24,156 nucleotides of DNA from DASSKO01 sp035690425 (GTDB taxonomy: Bacteria; Actinomycetota; Actinomycetes; Propionibacteriales; Nocardioidaceae), in NCBI GenBank assembly GCA_035690425.1, contig DASSKO010000010.1, forward strand, positions 1 through 24,156, given 5' to 3'. Every line of letters begins with the position of its first letter. Positions within the stretch are counted from its first letter, which is position 1. Both the position numbers and the translations under genes were made by a program. Below, one piece after another: positions 6,063-12,045 of the stretch. The notes beneath the pieces were generated by a model. It was not told the origin of the DNA. It searched no databases and saw nothing but the letters and a program-made list of their open reading frames with translations.

Positions 6063-7060
6063 TCAGGTAAACATCGCGTCCACGTCGTCGTCCGCAGCGC
6101 CGTACGCGCCCCAGGACGGCGGCACGTCGAGCGTCCAGGCATCGTGCGCCCGGTTGCGCCGCAGCCCGCGGCGACGGGTGCGTGCCATGCGATCAGCCAG
6201 CGCACGCCGGTCAGCGAGGTCTGCGCGACTGACCCGTGCCACCACCAGCCCGTGGTCCTCGAACACCTCCTCACGCTTGTTGTCCTGGTCGTGCTGCCTG
6301 CTCTCACGGTGTCCCGATCCGTCATACTCGACCACCACACCGGCCGTGGGATCGAAGAGGTCCGGGAAGCCGAGCAACCCCTCGTACAAGTCGAAGATCG
6401 GTGGATTGCACATCGGAGTGGGCAACCCCGCGTCGAGAACCCACACCATCCGCATGCGTGTCTCCCATCCGTTGCGAGACATCGGGTCGGACAGCCGGAG
6501 CGCCCGGTGCGCCTGCTCGATTCCCCGCCAGCCGGCGCGCGCGTCGGCGTACGCAGCCATGTCGGGCAGCTTGACCAGGCCCGCGTGTGCCATCTGGTCG
6601 ACCACCACGACCGCCTCACGCAGGTCGTCCGCCCGCCGCATCCGGTCCAGACAGGTCCGCGCCGGCCGAGTGAATCGAATGCCGTCGATCTCGACCACGT
6701 CCTCCTCCGGCAGCGGATCGAACCACAGCTCGACTCCGTCGCCGCCGCGGACGCGCTGCCGGCCAAGGCACTGGGGTACGTCGAGAAGGGTGCGCCCGTC
6801 GCTGTCGAGTCCATCGCAGTCCTCGACACCGCAGGCGCGCGTCGCCGCCCACCCAGCGACGGCCCCGCGGCCGGGCAACCGCGTGGCGCGTTGACGATGC
6901 GTTGCAGGCAGCACGCCGTGTCGACCTCACGCGGCAGGTAGCGGCCATGGCTCGTGCGCTGCCACTTGCGACCACGCAGCTCGGCAGCGGTCACACCGTC
7001 GACCAGCAGCTCACCGCGTCTACGCGGTCGGGGCAGGTTGTCGAAGGTCGGGCGGTCCAC
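6063..7060 (-). pseudogene. DUF559 (PD-(D/E)XK/Vsr-like fold) protein, frameshifted
   Basis: Two overlapping minus-strand frames together encode one actinobacterial DUF559-type protein. The first (7060 to about 6881, GTG start) gives ELLVDGVTAAELRGRKWQRT then SHGRYLP, a small wHTH-like N-terminus as in AbiEi/DUF559 proteins. The second (about 6880 to 6063) continues LPGRGAVAGWAATRACG and carries the nuclease-like motif VVVEYDGSGHRE, then D and KREEVFEDHGLVVARVS. The switch point is at 6878-6884 (CGCGGTTG on the coding strand). One extra base there would restore APRRLPGRGAVAGWAA and a product of about 332 residues, so a single-base deletion or a sequencing error is likely. The downstream half alone could still be translated from the ATG at 6914. 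Repeat copies A and B flank it. Biological role unknown. Confidence 0.72.
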
Positions 7061-7105
7061 CGCTCGATCATGGCCCAGCCCGGCGCTTGGCGGCTCTCCT
7101 TGTCC

Positions 7106-7137
7106 ACAGCCACATCGTCAGTTGACGATGTGGCTGT
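7106..7137. repeat. 15-bp perfect inverted repeat overlapping repeat copy B
   Basis: ACAGCCACATCGTCA (7106-7120) and TGACGATGTGGCTGT (7123-7137) are perfect reverse complements with two bases between them. The right arm is the left arm of repeat copy B; the left arm lies outside it. The structure looks like the arm of a second, truncated element joined head-to-head to copy B. Confidence 0.8.
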
Positions 7138-7172
7138 CGTCCGGCCTGCGCAACAGCAATTTCGTCAACCAG
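7119..7172 (-). repeat. 54-nt palindromic repeat, copy B
   Basis: This copy has GTTGACGA (7121-7128) and TCGTCAAC (7162-7169) as inverted arms. Read on the minus strand it matches copy A best: TTGACGAAATTGCTGTT against TTGACGAAATTGCGGTT, and CAGCCACATCGTCAACTG against CAACCACTTCGTCAACTG. It lies between the GTG start of the DUF559-type pseudogene (59 nt away) and the ybjN-like stop codon. Relative to copy A it is inverted, so the two copies bracket the pseudogene like terminal inverted repeats. Confidence 0.8.
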
Positions 7173-7221
7173 CGTCGGCGACCCAGCCGCGTGGCCGCTC
7201 CCGTTCTGCCTTCATGCGGCG

Positions 7222-7713
7222 TCAGCGCTCGAGCCAGCCGCGGAACGCCTCCAGGTTGCGGATGGACTCACCCCGCGAGGTGCGCCACTCCCACTCCTTG
7301 CGGATCGAGGTGGCGAAGCCGAGCTCCAGGATGGTGTTGAACGAGTCGTCGGCATAGCTGAGCACCGAGCCGAGCAACCGATCCACCTCGTCGGCGTCCA
7401 CGGCGGCCAACGGCACCCGTCCGTCGAGATAGATGTCACCGTTGTGGTCCAGGGCGAAGGCCACGCCGTACAGCTTCAGGTTGCGCTCGAGCAGCCACCG
7501 GTAGACGGCCTCGTGGTTCTCGTCCGGGCGGCGTGCGACGAACGCGTGCACGGCCAGCGCGTGCTCACCCACATCCAGCCGGCACGCAGTCTGCAGCTTC
7601 TTGGTGCCGGGCAGGGTCACGGTCACCGAGTACGCCGAGATCCGCTCCCAGTCCACCTCCGCGGCGACGAGGGCCGAGACCAGCACGTGCACGACGTCGT
7701 CACGAGAGCTCAC
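7222..7713 (-). CDS. YbjN-domain protein (Rv0487-like)
   Basis: This 163-residue protein has the look of the actinobacterial YbjN/type III-chaperone-like family: an alpha-beta-alpha fold with the conserved centre HEAVYRWLLERNLKLYGVAFALD and the following acidic helix DADEVDRLLGSVLSYADDSF. No signal peptide or membrane segment is seen. Its GTG start overlaps the mshA stop codon by four bases (GTGA), so it is translationally coupled to mshA. A YbjN-like gene follows mshA in mycobacteria as well (Rv0486-Rv0487), which supports the assignment. The molecular function is not established; a link to mycothiol synthesis is only suggested by the conserved pairing. Confidence 0.85.
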   Translation of the reverse strand: MSSRDDVVHVLVSALVAAEVDWERISAYSVTVTLPGTKKLQTACRLDVGEHALAVHAFVARRPDENHEAVYRWLLERNLKLYGVAFALDHNGDIYLDGRVPLAAVDADEVDRLLGSVLSYADDSFNTILELGFATSIRKEWEWRTSRGESIRNLEAFRGWLER

Positions 7714-8987
7714 GTGCCCACGACCAGGCGGAGTCCACGCCGGCGGGCGGCCGCCTCCTCATAGACCCGCAGGGTGTCCTCGGCCGTGGCGCGCCAGCCG
7801 AACTCCGAGGCGTGCCGACGCGCCTCGCGCGACATCCGGGCCAGCCGGCCGCTCCCGGGCAGCGCGGCGTCGCGCAGGATCGTGCTCAGCGCGTCGGCCC
7901 AGTCGGTGGGGTCGTGGCCGGCGACCAGCAGGCCGGTGTGCTCGTCGCGCACCGCGGTCGTCAGCCCACCCACGGCCGCAGCCACGACCGGGGTGCCGCA
8001 GGCCTGCGCCTCGACCGCCACCAGCCCGAAGGACTCGTTGTAGGACGGCACGCACACCAGCGTCGCGGCGGTGTACCACTCGGCCAGCTCCGCCTGGGCC
8101 ACCGGCGGCACGAACCGCACCACGTCGCTGATCCCCAGCGCCGCCGCAAGGTCGATCAGCCCACGTGGCGCGTCGAGGCCGCTGCCGGAGGGCCCTCCGA
8201 CGATCGGCACGACGAGCCGGCCACGCAGCGACGGGTCACGGGCCAGCAGCACCGCGACCGAGTGCAGCAGCACATCGGGGGCCTTCAGCGGCTGGATGCG
8301 ACCGGCGAACATCAGCACCAGCGCGTCGGGAGGCAGGCCGAGGCCGGCGCGTGCGGCCACGGCGTCGCCGGGGTGGAACACCGACAGATCGACCCCCGGG
8401 TGCACCACCTCGACCCTGGTCGGGTCGGCGGCGTAGAGGTCGACGAGCTGCTGCGCCTCGTCGGCTGTGTTGGCGATCAACGCGTCCGCGGCCTCGACCA
8501 CCTGCTCCTCGCCGAGCACGCGGGTGTACGGCTCGGGGCTGTCGCCTACGGCGAGCGCAGCGTTCTTCACCTTGGCCATCGTGTGCATCGAGTGCACCAA
8601 CGGCGCGGCCCAGCGGTCGGCCGCGAGCGCACCGACCTGGCCGGACAGCCAGTAGTGCGAGTGCACCACGTCGTACCAGCCCAGGTCGTGCTCGGCCTCC
8701 ACCCGCAGCAGGTCGCGCGCGAACGTGCACAGCTGGCCGGGAAGCTCGGCCTTGGAGAGCCCCTCGTAGGGCCCGGCGGCGACGTGGCGCACCACCACGC
8801 CGGGCGACACCTCGACCGCGGGCTCGAGGTCGCTCGACGTGGCCCGGGTGAACACCTCGACCTCGACGTCGAGCGCCGCCAACTGCCGCGCCAGCTCGAT
8901 GACGTAGACGTTCATCCCGCCGGCGTCTCCGGTGCCGGGCTGGTCCAGGGGCGATGTGTGCACGCTGAGCATGGCGACGCGCTTCAC
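7710..8987 (-). CDS. mshA: D-inositol-3-phosphate glycosyltransferase (mycothiol biosynthesis)
   Basis: MshA transfers N-acetylglucosamine from UDP-GlcNAc to 1L-myo-inositol-1-phosphate, the committed step to mycothiol, the actinobacterial thiol. The 425-residue GT-B, GT4-family protein shows the acceptor-side loop GTGDAGGMNVYV near the N-terminus, HSHYWLSG and VHSMHTMAKVKN in the first domain, and the nucleotide-sugar E(x7)E region PSYNESFGLVAVEAQACGTP in the second. The frame extends to a GTG at 9002, but that codon overlaps an AGGAGG that stands 6 nt before the GTG at 8987. I therefore start at 8987 (MKRVAMLSVHTSPL), which also fits the family. It is divergent from typA and coupled to the ybjN-like gene. 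Confidence 0.95.
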   Translation of the reverse strand: MKRVAMLSVHTSPLDQPGTGDAGGMNVYVIELARQLAALDVEVEVFTRATSSDLEPAVEVSPGVVVRHVAAGPYEGLSKAELPGQLCTFARDLLRVEAEHDLGWYDVVHSHYWLSGQVGALAADRWAAPLVHSMHTMAKVKNAALAVGDSPEPYTRVLGEEQVVEAADALIANTADEAQQLVDLYAADPTRVEVVHPGVDLSVFHPGDAVAARAGLGLPPDALVLMFAGRIQPLKAPDVLLHSVAVLLARDPSLRGRLVVPIVGGPSGSGLDAPRGLIDLAAALGISDVVRFVPPVAQAELAEWYTAATLVCVPSYNESFGLVAVEAQACGTPVVAAAVGGLTTAVRDEHTGLLVAGHDPTDWADALSTILRDAALPGSGRLARMSREARRHASEFGWRATAEDTLRVYEEAAARRRGLRLVVGT

Positions 8988-9005
8988 CGGCCACCTCCTC
9001 ACTCA

Positions 9006-9045
9006 GGTCACAACCCCCCACGGACAACCACAGGCACAACCCGAG
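9006..9045. repeat. Three GGTTGT-type direct repeats in the mshA leader
   Basis: On the minus strand the mshA upstream region has three GGTTGT motifs (GGGTTGTGCC, GTGGTTGTCC, GGGTTGTGACC) spaced roughly 14-16 nt apart. They lie before the Shine-Dalgarno sequence. They may be regulatory or merely part of a biased-composition tract. Confidence 0.35.
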
Positions 9046-9053
9046 GCTGTCCC

Positions 9054-9114
9054 CTGCCATTCCCGGCCCTGCCATTCCCGGCCCCTGCCATTCCCGGTCC
9101 TGCCCTTCCCGCCC
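9054..9114. repeat. 15-16 bp tandem repeat between mshA and typA, four units
   Basis: CTGCCATTCCCGGCC recurs at 9054, 9069 (with one extra C), 9085 (…GGTC) and 9100 (…CCTTCCCGCCC). The first three copies are almost identical and the fourth is degenerate. The tract fills most of the divergent mshA-typA intergenic region and ends 24 nt before the typA -10, so copy number could affect either promoter. Confidence 0.8.
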
Positions 9115-9137
9115 CCGGCCAGTCCCGCCGGACACCG

Positions 9138-9143
9138 TAGACT
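9138..9143 (+). promoter_or_regulatory. -10 hexamer of typA, leaderless start
   Basis: TAGACT lies exactly 6 nt before the typA ATG at 9150 and no Shine-Dalgarno sequence is visible, so the transcript should start at or beside the start codon. Confidence 0.6.
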
Positions 9144-9149
9144 CGCCGA

Positions 9150-11063
9150 ATGCCCGCAGAGACCACCAGCACCGTGCGCAGCGACACCCACAGTTCACGC
9201 AGCGACATCCGCAACGTCGCGATCGTCGCCCACGTCGACCACGGCAAGACGACCCTGGTCGATGCCATGCTGTGGCAGTCCGGGGCGTTCGGCGAGCACC
9301 AGCATGTCGAGGAGCGGGCGATGGACACCGGCGACCTCGAACGCGAGAAGGGCATCACGATCCTCGCGAAGAACACCACGGTGCGCTACGCGGGCCCGTC
9401 GGCGACCGAGGGTCCGGTGACGATCAACATCATCGACACCCCGGGCCACGCCGACTTCGGTGGCGAGGTCGAGCGCGGCCTGTCGATGGTCGACGCGGTG
9501 GTGCTGCTGGTGGACGCGTCCGAAGGTCCGCTCCCGCAGACCCGCTTCGTGCTCCGCAAGGCACTCGCCCGCCGGCTCCCCGTCGTACTCGTGGTCAACA
9601 AGGTCGACCGCCCCGACGCCCGGATCTCCGAGGTCGTGGACGAGACCTACGAGCTGTTCATGGACCTGCTCGAGCACGACGCCGCACCGGACGCCTTGGA
9701 CTTCCCGGTGGTCTACGCGTCCGCGAAGGCGGGCCGGGCCTCCGACAAGCAGCCGGCCGACGGCGGACTGCCGGACTCGGAGAACCTCGAGCCGTTGTTT
9801 CGCACCATCCTCGAGGCCGTGCCCGCTCCCGAGTACGTCGAGGGCGCGCCGCTGCAGGCACACGTGACCAACCTCGACGCGTCCGCGTTCCTGGGCCGGC
9901 TGGCGCTGTGCCGCGTGCACCAGGGCACCATCCGCAAGGGCGAGACGGTTGCCTGGTGCAAGCGCGACGGGTCCACCCAGCGGGTCAAGATCACCGAGCT
10001 GCTCGTCACCGAGGCGTTGGACCGGGTGCCGGCGCAGAGCGCGGGGCCCGGCGAGATCATCGCGCTCGCGGGCATCCCGGAGATCATGATCGGCGAGACG
10101 CTGGCCGATGCCGACAACCCGGTGCCGCTGCCGCTGATCACCGTCGACCAGCCAGCGATCTCGATGACGATCGGCACCAACACCTCACCGCTGGCCGGCC
10201 GTGCCAAGGGAACCAAGGTGACCGCCCGGCTGGTCAAGGACCGGCTCGACAAGGAGCTGGTCGGCAACGTGTCGATCCAGGTGCTGCCCACCGAGCGGCC
10301 GGATGCCTGGGAGGTGCAGGGCCGCGGCGAGCTGGCGCTGGCGATCCTGGTCGAGCAGATGCGCCGGGAGGGCTTCGAGCTGACCGTCGGCAAGCCGGTC
10401 GTGGTGGCGCGCGAGATCGACGGCAAGGTGCACGAGCCGGTCGAGCGGCTGACGATCGACTGCCCCGAGGACTATCTCGGCACGGTCACCCAGCTGCTGG
10501 CGCTGCGCAAGGGGCGGATGGAGCAGATGACCAACCACGGCACCGGCTGGGTCCGGATGGAGTTCCTGGTGCCGGCCCGGGGGCTGATCGGCTTCCGCAC
10601 GGAGTTCCTCACCGAGACCCGAGGCACCGGGATCGCCCACCATGTCTTCGAGGCCTACGAGCCGTGGGCCGGCGACTTCCGCACCCGCGCATCGGGCTCG
10701 CTGGTCGCCGACCGCACGGGCGCCGCGACGTCGTACGCGATGACCAACCTGCAAGAGCGCGGCACGATGTTCGTCGAGCCGACCACCGAGGTCTACGAGG
10801 GCATGATCGTCGGCGAGAACTCCCGCGCCGACGACATGGACGTCAACATCACCAAGGAGAAGAAGCAGACGAACGTCCGCTCCTCCACCTCTGACGAGTT
10901 CGAAAAGCTGGTGCCACCGCGCAAGCTGTCGCTGGAGCAGTCGCTGGAGTTCTGCCGCGAGGACGAGTGCGTGGAGGTGACCCCGGAGGCCATCCGCATC
11001 CGCAAGACGATCCTCGACGCCACCGAGCGCGGTCGGCAGCGGGGCCGGTTGCGCAAGGCCTGA
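9150..11063 (+). CDS. typA: Ribosome-associated translational GTPase TypA/BipA
   Basis: TypA is an EF-G-like GTPase that binds the 70S ribosome and aids subunit assembly and stress adaptation. The 637-residue protein has the P-loop AHVDHGKT (27-34), the switch region EREKGITILAKNT, DTPGHADFGGEVER (G3) and NKVDRPDAR (G4). Domain II, the EF-G-like domain III/V and the TypA-specific C-terminal domain follow (GLIGFRTEFLTETRGTG, then NVRSSTSDEFEKLVPPRKLS). The conserved SLEQSLEFCREDECVEVTPE near the end is diagnostic and separates it from LepA and EF-G. The length is slightly longer than the roughly 610 residues of E. coli BipA because of a short N-terminal extension. It is followed after 21 nt by the convergent XRE gene. 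Confidence 0.97.
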   Translation: MPAETTSTVRSDTHSSRSDIRNVAIVAHVDHGKTTLVDAMLWQSGAFGEHQHVEERAMDTGDLEREKGITILAKNTTVRYAGPSATEGPVTINIIDTPGHADFGGEVERGLSMVDAVVLLVDASEGPLPQTRFVLRKALARRLPVVLVVNKVDRPDARISEVVDETYELFMDLLEHDAAPDALDFPVVYASAKAGRASDKQPADGGLPDSENLEPLFRTILEAVPAPEYVEGAPLQAHVTNLDASAFLGRLALCRVHQGTIRKGETVAWCKRDGSTQRVKITELLVTEALDRVPAQSAGPGEIIALAGIPEIMIGETLADADNPVPLPLITVDQPAISMTIGTNTSPLAGRAKGTKVTARLVKDRLDKELVGNVSIQVLPTERPDAWEVQGRGELALAILVEQMRREGFELTVGKPVVVAREIDGKVHEPVERLTIDCPEDYLGTVTQLLALRKGRMEQMTNHGTGWVRMEFLVPARGLIGFRTEFLTETRGTGIAHHVFEAYEPWAGDFRTRASGSLVADRTGAATSYAMTNLQERGTMFVEPTTEVYEGMIVGENSRADDMDVNITKEKKQTNVRSSTSDEFEKLVPPRKLSLEQSLEFCREDECVEVTPEAIRIRKTILDATERGRQRGRLRKA

Positions 11064-11084
11064 CCGATCCGGCGCCGGGGCAGC

Positions 11085-11816
11085 TCACCCGCCCTGCGCG
11101 CGGCTCAGCACTCGCCGGGTCCACGGGTCGGTGCTGGTCACGGCAGCGAGCGACAGCACGGGCACGTCGAAGTCGAAGACCCGCACCCGCCTGGTCGACA
11201 ACAACCGAAAGTGCGGGTCACAACTGATCCGTGCACGGTAGCTGCCCCAGACCGTGTCGACCTGGCCAGCCTCGAGCAGTTGCGCGACGTCGGGCATCCG
11301 GTCCATCGCCAGCTGGCTGCGCGGATCGATCGCTCGCATCATCTGTCGAACAGCCCAGCTGAGCACCTGCCGCACCTCGACCGGCACGGTGCTGGTCACC
11401 AGTTCGAAGGCGCGCGGCCGCACCGGCAGCCCGAGCAGGCGGAGCGCCCACGAGCCGCCCAGTGCCAGTGGTACCTGCGCGTCGGCGGCATCGGCGAGAT
11501 CGTGCAACCACAGCTCCTCCTCCTCGCACCGATCCTCGAGGCTCAGCTCGGCCATCCGCAACGTTGCCGCGTCCACATCGGACCAGCGAGGCACGGCTGT
11601 GACCAGCGGTTGCAGGTCCAGTGGTGCCAGCAGCGCGGCCAACGTCGCCATGCTCGGCATCACGTCGCCGGCCTCGATGCGCGAGATCGTCGACTGCCCG
11701 ACTCGCGACCGGTGCGCCAACTCGTTCTGGGACATCCGCCGCCGGCACCGCTCGGTGTAGACCAACTGGCCCACCCCCAGCAGTGCCGCCAGTGCCTGGG
11801 CATCGTCGTCGACCAT
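11085..11816 (-). CDS. XRE-type HTH protein with a nucleotidyltransferase-like C-terminal region
   Basis: The 243-residue protein begins with a Cro/CI-type helix-turn-helix (about 17-72: RRRMSQNELAHRSRVGQSTI, then SRIEAGDVMPSMATLAALLA). The second half contains LALGGSWALRLLGLP followed by RPRAFELVTS. It recalls the GG.AL.LhG...R.T.DlDl opening of MNT/AbiEii-type nucleotidyltransferases, but the acidic pair is replaced by F-E. The C-terminal FDFDVPVLSLAAVTS resembles the later segment of that fold. The resemblance is by eye and tentative; a plain regulator with an unknown C-terminal domain is the safe reading. The ATG at 11816 has only a weak GAGG before it. No partner toxin gene is adjacent. 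A long inverted repeat lies about 100 nt upstream. Confidence 0.7.
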   Translation of the reverse strand: MVDDDAQALAALLGVGQLVYTERCRRRMSQNELAHRSRVGQSTISRIEAGDVMPSMATLAALLAPLDLQPLVTAVPRWSDVDAATLRMAELSLEDRCEEEELWLHDLADAADAQVPLALGGSWALRLLGLPVRPRAFELVTSTVPVEVRQVLSWAVRQMMRAIDPRSQLAMDRMPDVAQLLEAGQVDTVWGSYRARISCDPHFRLLSTRRVRVFDFDVPVLSLAAVTSTDPWTRRVLSRAQGG

Positions 11817-11914
11817 GCCTCATGGTGCCCGTGCGTCAGTCGACCCCGGAAGAGGCACGGACGCATCTGTGGACAGCGCTGGGTCGCGCATATGGCAGCC
11901 GAGAGGTGTATGAA

Positions 11915-11965
11915 GTTATCCCATCCGTGCGGCGCATAGATGATGCACGGCACGAATGGGATAAC
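11915..11965. promoter_or_regulatory. Long inverted repeat between XRE gene and BCCT gene
   Basis: GTTATCCCATCCGTGC (11915-11930) and GCACGAATGGGATAAC (11950-11965) pair in 15 of 16 positions around a 19-nt centre. An alternative inner pairing is CCGTGC (11925-11930) with GCACGG (11945-11950), and GCAT/ATGC pair further in. The stretch is AT-richer than its surroundings. It lies upstream of the XRE gene start and beyond the BCCT stop codon. It may be an operator, a two-state hairpin or a terminator without T-run; the sequence does not decide. The rest of 11817-12045 holds no recognisable gene. Confidence 0.6.
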
Positions 11966-12045
11966 TGCACCCCACCCCCTGGAGTCAGCGGGGCGGGCCG
12001 CCGCCAGCTCGAGTTGCGGGGCTGGGCGTGTCATCTCAGGACGCG

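Noticed and set aside
6890..6906. Possible fourth repeat arm, GTTGACGATG, inside the DUF559-type pseudogene
   Set aside because: Only ten bases match, the partner arm is missing, and the bases encode the conserved RIVNA stretch of the protein.
5938..7172. CRISPR array from the ACACCGCC units and 54-nt repeats
   Set aside because: The short units are contiguous without spacers and the 54-nt copies are isolated and of mixed orientation; no cas gene is present.
7533..9140. 535-codon plus-strand open frame opposite mshA
   Set aside because: It lies antisense to mshA, which has clear motifs and a good start; the translation is low-complexity.
11064..11084. Terminator between typA and the XRE gene
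   Set aside because: The 21-nt gap has no stem with T-run on either strand.
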